NCBI GenBank assembly: GCA_023954175.1
Contig: JAMLIM010000036.1
Location: forward strand, 1-36,682
Source: Rhizobacter sp.
Lineage (GTDB): Bacteria; Pseudomonadota; Gammaproteobacteria; Burkholderiales; Burkholderiaceae_C
Direction of reading: 5' to 3'
Length of the DNA: 36,682 nt
Positions 17,673-25,008 of the stretch are shown here, piece by piece. The first letter of the stretch is position 1, and every line of letters begins with the position of its first letter. The position numbers and the translations under genes are program-made. The notes beneath the pieces were generated by a model. The model was not told the origin of the DNA. It saw only the letters and a program-made list of their open reading frames with translations, and searched no databases.

Positions 17673-18137
17673 CTAGCGACGCGCGGCGCTGCCGGGTTCG
17701 GCGGCCTTCGCCTCCAGCTGGTTCACGAGCGTGGCGCGCACGGCCATCACGTCGAGCGGCCGCGTGGCACGCAGCCGCGCGATTTCCTCGGCCGTGTAGG
17801 GCGCGGTGTTGGCCGGCAGCGTGTCGGCCGTGATCGTCGGCAGCAGCCAGTTCATCAGATTGGCGGTGTCGCGGTCCGACAGCGGCGAGTTCATCACCCC
17901 CGGCACCTGCACGATGAACTCGCGCCCACCGGGCACCGTGAGAAACAGGCCGAGCTGGCCGCGCATCGACGGAATGCCCTTGGCCGGCTCGCCACTGCCG
18001 TCGGCGAGGTGACAGCCGGCGCAGTGGTGCAGGTACTGCATGTGCGCGCGCGCGGCATCGTCGGCGGCTGAAGCACCGATCGAGAGGGCGCCGAGCCCGG
18101 CGACGGCCCAGCGCAGGCAGTGGAGACGACGACTCAT
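17673..18137 (-). CDS. Small periplasmic monohaem cytochrome c
   Basis: A 154-residue exported protein with an N-terminal signal peptide (about residues 1-24) and one covalent haem site, C39-A-G-C42-H43. A candidate axial Met lies around VPGVMNSPLSD. The haem domain is short, and the C-terminal 45 residues are charged and Ala-rich. It is the last gene of the aromatic amine dehydrogenase operon, and its ATG overlaps the stop of the preceding cytochrome gene. It probably carries electrons from amine oxidation or helps mature the enzyme. Neither role can be chosen from the sequence. Confidence 0.88.
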   Translation of the reverse strand: MSRRLHCLRWAVAGLGALSIGASAADDAARAHMQYLHHCAGCHLADGSGEPAKGIPSMRGQLGLFLTVPGGREFIVQVPGVMNSPLSDRDTANLMNWLLPTITADTLPANTAPYTAEEIARLRATRPLDVMAVRATLVNQLEAKAAEPGSAARR

Positions 18138-18589
18138 TGCAGCAATCCTTCGCGCAACGCGCGCAGTTCCTTGTGTGAGAGTTTCGCGGCGCGCGCGGCG
18201 ACGATGTCGGCGTCGACGAAGGCCGGGCCGGTGCTGCCGTTGAGTTCGCGTGCAACGTAGTTGGCGGCGGCCGCGAGGTCGGCGTCGGACAACGCGGCCT
18301 GCGGCGGCATCGCCAGGTTGAAGGTCTGACCCTGCGCGACGATGCGACCCGACAAGCCATGGACGAGCACCTGGGCGATGTAGCTGCGGCCTTCCTTGCG
18401 CGTCAGCAACGGGCCGAGCGTGCCGGCCAGCGGCGGCGCCAGCCCGGCCATGCCCTTGCCGCCGGCTTGGTGGCAGACGGCGCAGGTGCCATCGAAGACC
18501 GCCTGGCCGTCGGCCGGCTTTGCTTCGGCGCCGACGACGGGCAGCGTGATCAACCAGCCTGCCAGGGCCGCCACGAACTTCGCCCGCAT
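18134..18589 (-). CDS. Periplasmic monohaem cytochrome c
   Basis: A 151-residue exported cytochrome of class I type. It has a signal peptide ending near AEA (residues 21-23), haem site C36-A-V-C-H40 and a likely axial Met in NLAMPPQAALSDADLAAAANYV, the usual C-terminal helix. It starts 2 bp after the small-subunit gene aauA. As the gene directly behind the catalytic subunit, it is the best candidate in the window for electron acceptor of the TTQ enzyme. No azurin or amicyanin gene is present here. A C-terminal 30-residue extension is rich in Arg and Leu. Confidence 0.9.
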   Translation of the reverse strand: MRAKFVAALAGWLITLPVVGAEAKPADGQAVFDGTCAVCHQAGGKGMAGLAPPLAGTLGPLLTRKEGRSYIAQVLVHGLSGRIVAQGQTFNLAMPPQAALSDADLAAAANYVARELNGSTGPAFVDADIVAARAAKLSHKELRALREGLLQ

Positions 18590-18591
18590 GA

Positions 18592-19143
18592 TTACTTCTC
18601 CGCGACCCCGACGATGATCGACAGCGTGCAGTGGTAGATCGTGCTGTCGGTGCGCGCCATGCACCAGTTGACGTCGTTGTGCACCCCCATGCGATAGCCG
18701 GGCCGGTCGCCTTCGTTGGTATTGCAAAAGCACCGTCCGCAACTCGTCTTGCCGCAGCAATCGTTGTAGCTGATCAGGTAATCCTTGCCATCGGCCGGGT
18801 TGTGGCAGGTGCCGATCCACGTCACCTTGGCCGAGGTGCTGCCGGGCGGGCAACTGGTGGCGGTGCCGCCGCAGCAGGAGCACAGGAAGCCGTCGACCGA
18901 GCAATGGCGCCAGTAGTCGCAATCGCTGTCGGTGGGCGTCTTCTTGCCGCCGGCGCCGCCGCCATGGCCCTCGGCCGCGAAGGCCTGCGAGGTGCGGTCG
19001 AACGGCAGCACCGGCAGCGTGAAGGCGCCGGCCACCATCACCTTGCCCACCTTGACCAGCGCACTGCGGCGCGATGTCGTGCTGGCCAGCGCGCGCACCC
19101 GGCGCTCGGTCACGCTGTCGAGAAAGTCGAACAGTCGCTTCAT
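18592..19143 (-). CDS. aauA: Aromatic amine dehydrogenase small (TTQ) subunit
   Basis: A 183-residue catalytic subunit. It oxidises primary amines to aldehyde plus ammonia in the periplasm, using tryptophan tryptophylquinone made from two of its own Trp residues. W109 (VTWIGTC) and W160 (VNWCMA) are the cofactor pair and D128 (YNDCCGK) the catalytic Asp. These are the same numbers as in the Alcaligenes faecalis enzyme. Fourteen Cys crowd the mature domain. CSCCGG and TSCGRC supply the two extra Cys that distinguish aromatic from methylamine dehydrogenase. The leader has a twin-Arg motif (TSRRSALVK, R25/R26), so export is probably by Tat. The ATG overlaps the aauD stop. Confidence 0.95.
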   Translation of the reverse strand: MKRLFDFLDSVTERRVRALASTTSRRSALVKVGKVMVAGAFTLPVLPFDRTSQAFAAEGHGGGAGGKKTPTDSDCDYWRHCSVDGFLCSCCGGTATSCPPGSTSAKVTWIGTCHNPADGKDYLISYNDCCGKTSCGRCFCNTNEGDRPGYRMGVHNDVNWCMARTDSTIYHCTLSIIVGVAEK

Positions 19144-19751
19144 GCTTGCTGCTCCTTGGCGAAGCGCGGTGTTTCGAGGTAGTCCTGCACCGAGGCGACG
19201 CCGAGTTCCTGCGCCGCAAACAGGCTGTCGAGCTGCTCGCGCGAGTTGACGAGGCCCTTGGCCCGGATCCGTCCTGCCGCGTCGATCAGCACGGCGTAGG
19301 GCAGCTTGCTGACGTGATAGCGCATGCCGAGCTCGGTCGACAGCACGTAGGGGAAGGCGTCGAGCTGCGCACGTTTGCGAAACGCCTCGTGCTCGGTCGG
19401 GATGCCGTCGGAGGCGAGCACGACGTCGAGCCGATCGCCTTCCGCCTTCTTGACCGACTTCAGGATCGGCAGCAGCTTCTTGCACACCGGGCAGGTGGGC
19501 GAGAGGAAGAAGACGAGCGTGCTGCGCGCGCCGGCAACGCCGAGGCGGGCGATGCCGCCACCGAGCGCGGGCAGTTCGAACACCGGCGCGGCGTCACCGA
19601 CCTTGGGGCCGCTGTCCATCATCAGCGCGCCCATCGGCGCGATGCGCTCGTACAGGATGCCGATCTGCCGCGACAGCGCGATCACCACCACCAGCAGCGC
19701 GAGCACCGCCAGCCAGAGCAGCAGGTTGGACGCGATCAGGGCTTCGTTCAT
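19140..19751 (-). CDS. aauD: MauD-like thioredoxin-fold maturation protein
   Basis: A 203-residue protein with one N-terminal membrane segment (about residues 8-27) and a periplasmic thioredoxin-like domain with active site C87-P-V-C90 (SPTCPVCKKLLP). MauD-type proteins are needed for correct disulfide formation in the Cys-rich TTQ subunit encoded by the next gene. The length fits MauD (about 200). Both ends overlap their neighbours as ATGA, giving tight coupling between aauE, aauD and aauA. The gene name follows the A. faecalis aau cluster and rests on context plus the CxxC motif. Confidence 0.92.
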   Translation of the reverse strand: MNEALIASNLLLWLAVLALLVVVIALSRQIGILYERIAPMGALMMDSGPKVGDAAPVFELPALGGGIARLGVAGARSTLVFFLSPTCPVCKKLLPILKSVKKAEGDRLDVVLASDGIPTEHEAFRKRAQLDAFPYVLSTELGMRYHVSKLPYAVLIDAAGRIRAKGLVNSREQLDSLFAAQELGVASVQDYLETPRFAKEQQA

Positions 19752-20314
19752 GGCGAGTTCCTCAGGTCGAGCAGTTGCGATTGGCGGCCCAGCATCGCGT
19801 TGGCAAGAAAGTACAGGCCGAGCAGGAAAAGCGTGGCGAAGCCAGCGGCGACGAAATCGAGCCAGACCGTGCCACGGTCGAGCAAGGGCGCGGCCGCGGC
19901 CAGCGCGAGCAGCATCAGCGCGACGTTGCGCAGCACGACACCGGTGCCGAGCGGCGTGTGCTCGTTGCCGCCGCAGCCGCAATCGATGCGGTCGCGGCCG
20001 CGCAGCAGGTTGATCGCGATCGCCGCCGTGAACATCAGCAGCAGCGCCAGCGCGAGCAGCGCGCCGACCGGCCGGGTGGCGAGCGGCAGCAGCAGCACAC
20101 CGGCCAGGATCTCCAGCAGCGGCAGCGCGCGCGCGAAGGCCGGCACGGCAGCAGCGGGCAGCAGCCGGTAGTTCTCAACGGCGTCGCGGAAGGACTCGGG
20201 CTCGCGCAGCTTCTCGCCGGCGCCGATCAGCAGCACCGCGCCGACGACGGCCGCCGCCGAATGAGCGAACACCGGATCGATCGCGGGCAGGAGGGCGTTC
20301 ACAACATCGTCCAT
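19748..20314 (-). CDS. aauE: MauE-like membrane maturation protein
   Basis: A 188-residue membrane protein with about four or five hydrophobic segments (VGAVLLIGAGEKL, LLPLEILAGVLLLPLA, GALLALALLLMFTAAI and others) and a DRIDCGCGG loop that is typical of the MauE family. It is thought to work with MauD in disulfide handling for the TTQ subunit. The ATG at 20314 gives a TGATG overlap with aauB. A GTG three bases earlier (20317) is also possible. The stop overlaps aauD. Confidence 0.91.
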   Translation of the reverse strand: MDDVVNALLPAIDPVFAHSAAAVVGAVLLIGAGEKLREPESFRDAVENYRLLPAAAVPAFARALPLLEILAGVLLLPLATRPVGALLALALLLMFTAAIAINLLRGRDRIDCGCGGNEHTPLGTGVVLRNVALMLLALAAAAPLLDRGTVWLDFVAAGFATLFLLGLYFLANAMLGRQSQLLDLRNSP

Positions 20315-21495
20315 CACTGCATCCCGATGAACACGGGCGTCTCGCCGACCGGCTCGGAGCGCGCCGACGGCTTGGTCGGTGGCCGCTCGCCCTTCAAGTC
20401 AAACGCCACGATGCGGTTGTCGGCGCCGCTGAGCAGGAACAGGCGCGGCGCCTCGGTGCGCGCGATGTTCATCGAGATCGCGACCTGCCCCGGGATGCGC
20501 CCGACGCGCTTGTGGCTCTTCAGGTCGACGACCCAGATCTCCTTGGCCGGCGTCTTGTGGCTGCCCTCGGCGCCCTTGTCGTGCATGCCGACGTAGAGGC
20601 GCCCGCTGCGCGGCTCGATCGCGAACAACTGATAGCCGCCGGGGCGCCAGCCCTGCTTGCGGGCGGCGGCGTCCAGCATCGACCAGGGCGGCGCAGCCGT
20701 TGGCTTGGCACCGCTGAGCTGGATCGTGTGGACCGCGCCGAGGTAGGAGACGAAGGTGAGCTCGTCGCCGACCAGCTCGTAGTGCATGAAGACCGGGTCC
20801 TTGTCGGGGTCGAAGAAGGGCTCGGTGACGCTGCTGGAGGCGAGCACGCCCTTGTCGTCGAGATCGTAGGTGGCAAGCTTGCCGTCGCCGCACACCGACG
20901 AGAAGCGCCGCGGCTGGCTCGGCCAGGCGATGACGCCGTAGCAGCCGGGCGTCGGAATCTCGGTCGTCACGCGTTTGGCCTGCAGGTCGACGACCGTGAC
21001 CGAGGTCGCCGGCGTCGCGTTCTGCACGAGCAGGAAGCGGTCGTCGGCGCTGGTCGTCAGCAGCGCGCGCATGGGCAGGCTCTGCACCTGCTTGGGCGGG
21101 ATCTCGATCTCGTACAGGTAGCCCAGGTCGTCGGTGCGATGCGCCTCGACGACGTCGGCGCGCGTGCCGCGCACGAGCCGGCTGTAGTAGGTGGTGGCGA
21201 CGTAGAAGGTCTTGCCGTCGCGCGACAGCGCCGTCGAGCCCGCATAGCCGGTGCCCATCAGGCCGAGGAAGCGCAGGCTCTTGCCGTCGACCGCGTAGGT
21301 CCGGCCATCGACGAGGTGCGGCATGACCGGATCGCTGAGATAGATGCGGTACGCATCGGCCGGCGGGAGCTTCACCTCCGACGGCTGCTCGACGGGCAAC
21401 TCGGCCCGCGCGGCCGACACGAATGCCTGACTCAGCAGCGCCGCCAGACAGCAGACGGCCCAACGAAGCGGAAGGTAGCGATTTGAAGCGCGCAT
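20314..21495 (-). CDS. aauB: Aromatic amine dehydrogenase large subunit
   Basis: A 393-residue exported protein. A signal peptide (about residues 1-31, ending SAARA) is followed by a seven-bladed beta-propeller of the amine dehydrogenase heavy-chain family (PADAYRIYLSD, YAGSTALSRDGKTFYVATTYYSRL, RSGRLYVGMHDKGAEGSHK, VAISMNIARTEAPRLFLLSG). The propeller carries no cofactor. It scaffolds the TTQ subunit in an alpha2beta2 enzyme and shapes the substrate channel. The length is close to the A. faecalis protein. It is the first gene of the operon, with GGAG (21503-21506 on the minus strand) before the ATG and its own promoter module at 21543-21584. Confidence 0.94.
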   Translation of the reverse strand: MRASNRYLPLRWAVCCLAALLSQAFVSAARAELPVEQPSEVKLPPADAYRIYLSDPVMPHLVDGRTYAVDGKSLRFLGLMGTGYAGSTALSRDGKTFYVATTYYSRLVRGTRADVVEAHRTDDLGYLYEIEIPPKQVQSLPMRALLTTSADDRFLLVQNATPATSVTVVDLQAKRVTTEIPTPGCYGVIAWPSQPRRFSSVCGDGKLATYDLDDKGVLASSSVTEPFFDPDKDPVFMHYELVGDELTFVSYLGAVHTIQLSGAKPTAAPPWSMLDAAARKQGWRPGGYQLFAIEPRSGRLYVGMHDKGAEGSHKTPAKEIWVVDLKSHKRVGRIPGQVAISMNIARTEAPRLFLLSGADNRIVAFDLKGERPPTKPSARSEPVGETPVFIGMQ

Positions 21496-21542
21496 GCGAT
21501 GACTCCGTTGCGCGAGTGCCTCTGCACCCGCTCGGTCGGGTC

Positions 21543-21584
21543 ATCCTAGGGAGCAACCCGGGGGGCGCCTATCCAATTCCGGCA
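21543..21584 (-). promoter_or_regulatory. aau promoter module (box + CCCTAGGAT)
   Basis: Read on the minus strand, a 16-base box TGCCGGAATTGGATAG (21584-21569) is followed by 17 bases and CCCTAGGAT (21551-21543), in which TAGGAT is a plausible -10. The module points at aauB, whose ATG lies about 48 bp downstream. It is a near copy, with identical spacing, of the module at 21645-21686 on the other strand. No TTGACA-like -35 is seen, so activation by a bound regulator is likely. Confidence 0.65.
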
Positions 21585-21644
21585 AGACTGGCGCGGCCCG
21601 CCGTCGCCGGCGCCCATTGCGACACCGCAAATCGATTTCGATTC

Positions 21645-21686
21645 TGCCGGATTCGGATAGCGGCGCCGAAGCCGCGACCCTAGGCT
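21645..21686 (+). promoter_or_regulatory. Promoter module for the DUF1329-DUF1302-MMPL operon
   Basis: The box TGCCGGATTCGGATAG (21645-21660) is followed by 17 bases and CCCTAGGCT (21678-21686). The box differs from the aauB-side box at two positions out of 16, and the spacing is the same. The predicted start lies near 21693, leaving a leader of about 75 bases to the GTG at 21770. Confidence 0.65.
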
Positions 21687-21769
21687 CTGCGGCCATCGAT
21701 CCATGCGGTTGCGAAGCCCAGTGCCCACTGCCGGTCGAACCGATCTGCCTCGATCCAGAAGGAGACACC

Positions 21770-23161
21770 GTGACGCATCCCAAGACACAAGCCATGGCCC
21801 GCAGCGTGCTGTGCACCGCACTGGCGCTCGCCCTCCAGGTCCCCGGGCACGCTGCCGACGCCTCCAGGCTCGGGGGCGAACTGACCCCCGCCGGCGCCGA
21901 GAAGGCCGGCAACAAGGCCGGCACCATCCCGGCCTGGCCCGGCAACCAGGTGGCGCAGACCGGCTGGTCCTTCGGCCAGTTGCGCGGCGAGCACTTCAAG
22001 TACAAGGACGACAAGCCGCTGTTCACGATCGACGCGTCCAACGCCGACAAGCACGCCGACAAGCTCTCGCCCGGCGAGTTGGCGATGCTCAAGCAGATCA
22101 AGGGCTACAGCATGGTGGTCTACCCCTCGCGGCGGACCTGCGGGCTGCCCGACTTCGTGGCGGAGAACACCAAGAAGAACGTCGCCACGGCCAAGATCGG
22201 CGCCGACGGCTGGAGCCTGAAGGAAGCCGTGGTGCCGGGCGTCCCGTTCCCGATGCCGGCGGACGGCACCGAGGCGATGTGGAACCAGAAGATGCGCTAC
22301 CGCGGCGTCGGCATCGACTACAAGAACGTCGTGACGTCGGTGTCGCCGCGCAAGGGCGGCACCGATTGGATCCGCGCCGGCCAGGAGTTCACCGAATTCA
22401 TGCCGTGGGGCGCAAAGGGTTCGACGCTGCTGTCGACGCTGCCGCCGGTCGAGTACTTCGCCTACTTCGCCTACAACTCGCCGACGGCGCTGGCGGGGCA
22501 GGCCCTGGCGATCACCTACTTCCTCGACCAGCCCGGCAGCGAGACCTTCTACTACTTCCCCGGCCAGCGCCGCGTGCGGCGCATGCCGACCTACTCCTAC
22601 GACTCGCCGCAGATCGGGATGGAGAACCAGTACACGCTCGACGAGCCGTTCGTGTTCAACGGCACGATCGACCGCTTCGACTGGAAGCTGGTCGGCAAGA
22701 AGGAGTTGTACGTGCCGTACAACGCCTTCGGCGCCTACGACTTCAAGACCAAGTTCGAGGACATCGCCAAGCCTGATTTCATCGAGCCCGGCCATCGGCG
22801 CTACGAGCTGCACCGCGTCTGGGTGATCGAGGCGACCGTCAAGCCAGGCATGCGGCACACCGCCCCCAAGCGCACGTTCTACCTCGACGAGGACAGCTGG
22901 AACCTCGTGATGGCGGACGACTACGACGCGCAGGGCAACCTGGTCAAGGTGCGCGAAGGCTTCCTGATTCCCGTCTATGAAACCGGGACCTGCGACGTCT
23001 CGGCCTTCGTCCAGCACAACCTGACCGAAGGCCGCTACGTCTTCGACATGCACGCCGCCGGCACCGGCAGCGACGTGCGCTGGGTGACCGAGCCGAGCGG
23101 GCCGCGCTTCAAATCCTCGTTCTACACCGCGGACAACCTGCGCTCCATCAGCAGCCGCTGA
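21770..23161 (+). CDS. DUF1329 family exported protein
   Basis: A 463-residue protein. The GTG at 21770 is preceded by AAGGAG at 21759-21764. A second candidate start is the ATG at 21794. A signal peptide ends around PGHAADA. The mature part is of the DUF1329 family: LGGELTPAGAEKAGN, then IPAWPG, and later PGQRRVRRMPTYSYDSPQ, EPFVFNGTIDRFDWKLVGKK and HRRYELHRVWVIEATVK. The family is thought to resemble the LolA/LolB lipid-binding fold. Its function is unproven. It is almost always paired with DUF1302, as here (44 bp). It leads a four-gene operon that probably builds an envelope transport system. Confidence 0.9.
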   Translation: MTHPKTQAMARSVLCTALALALQVPGHAADASRLGGELTPAGAEKAGNKAGTIPAWPGNQVAQTGWSFGQLRGEHFKYKDDKPLFTIDASNADKHADKLSPGELAMLKQIKGYSMVVYPSRRTCGLPDFVAENTKKNVATAKIGADGWSLKEAVVPGVPFPMPADGTEAMWNQKMRYRGVGIDYKNVVTSVSPRKGGTDWIRAGQEFTEFMPWGAKGSTLLSTLPPVEYFAYFAYNSPTALAGQALAITYFLDQPGSETFYYFPGQRRVRRMPTYSYDSPQIGMENQYTLDEPFVFNGTIDRFDWKLVGKKELYVPYNAFGAYDFKTKFEDIAKPDFIEPGHRRYELHRVWVIEATVKPGMRHTAPKRTFYLDEDSWNLVMADDYDAQGNLVKVREGFLIPVYETGTCDVSAFVQHNLTEGRYVFDMHAAGTGSDVRWVTEPSGPRFKSSFYTADNLRSISSR

Positions 23162-23205
23162 CGGACAACGCCAGGGCCGGACCCGAACTACAACGGAGAC
23201 ACGTC

Positions 23206-24858
23206 ATGCCACATTCACGATTCGCGCTCAAGCCGGCCGCACTCGCCGCGCTGGCCATCGGTTGCAGCGCTGCGCAGGCATTCACCTTCGAGACCGGCGA
23301 TGTGCGCGGCAACCTCGATTCGACCATGGCGGTCGGCCTGGGCTTGCGCACGACCGATCCGAGCTGCAGCCTGATCACCGAAGGCGCAACCGGCACCGGC
23401 GCCCCCGCCGGCTGCCTCGCACCGACCGCCCTCCTCGGCGACCAGGGCGACCTCAACTACGGCAAGTACGACCTGTTCACCGGCTACCTCAAGGGCACCC
23501 ACGAGTTGCTGCTGAAGGCGCCGCAGGATTTCACCTTCCTGTTCCGCTTCAACTGGGTCGCCGACCCCATCGCGACGGCCACCACCGGCATCACCAGCGC
23601 CACCTCGCCACCGCCGCCGTCGGTCACGAACGGGCTGTCCGACGAGGCCTACGCTGCGCTGCAGTTCAAGGCCCGCCTGCTCGACCTGTGGCTCAGCAAG
23701 ACCTTCGAGGTCGGCGATCAGCAGGCGCGCGTGCGCCTCGGCTACCAGGTCATCAGCTGGGGCGAGAGCCTGTTCCTGCCGGGCGGCATCAACGCCACCA
23801 ACGCGCTCGACATCATGCGGCTGTCGCAACCCGGCACCCAGCTCAAGGAGGTCTACATCCCGGCGCCGATCCTGAGCATCAGCTCCGGGCTGGGTCACGG
23901 ATTCAATGCCGAGGCCTATGTGCAGTTTGCCTGGAACGACAGCTACTTCCCGCCGACCGGCAGCTACTGGTCGGTCGTCAACGGTCTTGGCAAGGGACAC
24001 GAGGCCTACGGGCTGTCCCAGGTCAATCCGTCCAACGGCCAGCAGTGGGGTGTCGCGCTGCGCTACCAGCCCGAGGGGACGCAGCTCAACCTGGGCGCCT
24101 ACGCGATGGCCTACCAGGACAAGACGCCCAACTTCAGCGTCAACATCAACAACACCGGCGCCGTCGGCTGGACCTTCGCGACCAACCGGCGCATGTACGG
24201 CGTCAGCGCGAACTTCCCCGTCGGCGACATGGCCGTCGGCGTAGAGGCCTCCTATCGCCCGAAAGACGCGGTGGCGCTGAACGCTGCAACGAGCGGCTGC
24301 GCTTCTCAGAACGGCAACTGCTGGGTCGACTCGGCGAAGTGGCAGTTTGCGCTGACCGGCCTGCTCAGCCTGACGCCCAGCACCGGGGGCGGGTTCCTCA
24401 AGCTGCTCGGCGCCGATACGGCCACCTTGCTCGCCGAGGCGGTCATGATCCGCTACCCCAATCTCCAGCAGAGCTATGGGGGCGACCTCATCACCGCAGG
24501 CGGATGGGGCTGGGGCCAGCTGACCGATCCGAACGCGGCGCCGGTGGCGTTCGGCAGCAAGAACTCGTCGGGCTTCAACTTCGACTTCAGCTGGGTCTAC
24601 GACGGCACCGTGATCCCGGGCTGGCAGGTCGTGCCGGAGATCTACTACTTCCGCGCGCTCTCGGGCCATACGCCGAACCTGTCGGGCCTCTTCATGTCGG
24701 GCGCGAGTTCGGCGAACTTCGTCGTCAGCTTCATCAGGAACCCGGCGACCTGGCAGTTCGCCCTGAACTACGCGACGTTCTGGGGTGGCTCCACGCTCGT
24801 GGACCAACCGTATGGCGACCGCGACTTCTTCGGTGTTGTGCTCTCGCGCAACTTCTGA
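23206..24858 (+). CDS. DUF1302 family outer-membrane porin-like protein
   Basis: A 550-residue protein with a clear signal peptide (about residues 1-25, SAAQA) and then amphipathic, aromatic-rich beta segments typical of an outer-membrane barrel. It ends in a terminal Phe (VLSRNF), as most outer-membrane barrels do. DUF1302 landmarks include FTFETGDVRGNLDSTMAVGLG, LGYQVISWGESLF and a final DFFGVVLSRNF. It probably forms a channel for a hydrophobic or aromatic compound. That role is inferred from repeated association with DUF1329 and RND proteins in degraders. CGGAG precedes the ATG by about ten bases. Confidence 0.92.
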   Translation: MPHSRFALKPAALAALAIGCSAAQAFTFETGDVRGNLDSTMAVGLGLRTTDPSCSLITEGATGTGAPAGCLAPTALLGDQGDLNYGKYDLFTGYLKGTHELLLKAPQDFTFLFRFNWVADPIATATTGITSATSPPPPSVTNGLSDEAYAALQFKARLLDLWLSKTFEVGDQQARVRLGYQVISWGESLFLPGGINATNALDIMRLSQPGTQLKEVYIPAPILSISSGLGHGFNAEAYVQFAWNDSYFPPTGSYWSVVNGLGKGHEAYGLSQVNPSNGQQWGVALRYQPEGTQLNLGAYAMAYQDKTPNFSVNINNTGAVGWTFATNRRMYGVSANFPVGDMAVGVEASYRPKDAVALNAATSGCASQNGNCWVDSAKWQFALTGLLSLTPSTGGGFLKLLGADTATLLAEAVMIRYPNLQQSYGGDLITAGGWGWGQLTDPNAAPVAFGSKNSSGFNFDFSWVYDGTVIPGWQVVPEIYYFRALSGHTPNLSGLFMSGASSANFVVSFIRNPATWQFALNYATFWGGSTLVDQPYGDRDFFGVVLSRNF

Positions 24859-24870
24859 TCCCGCGCCCGG

Positions 24871-24922
24871 CGCCGCGCTGCGCGGCGAACGGCGGGGACC
24901 GCCCTGGCCGCCGCTGGGCGGC
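24871..24922 (+). promoter_or_regulatory. Two adjacent GC hairpins after the porin gene
   Basis: CGCCGCG (24871-24877) pairs with CGCGGCG (24881-24887) across a CTG loop. GCCGCC (24907-24912) pairs with GGCGGC (24917-24922) across GCTG. They sit in the 150-bp space between the DUF1302 stop and the most likely start of the exporter gene. No U-run follows, so partial termination or mRNA 3'-end protection is more likely than full termination. Confidence 0.45.
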
Positions 24923-25008
24923 GCGCGCCATCGCCTGAGCCGAACTTGAGCGCCGGGCCCCTCGCGCCCGCGCCGGGCGACGCATCGCGCCCGGACGCCG
25001 AGCCCTCG

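Noticed and set aside
17667-17700. CCCTAGC between the AraC-type gene and the last cytochrome gene as another promoter element
   Set aside because: It contains the cytochrome stop codon, lacks the final G of CCCTAGG, and no gene starts nearby.
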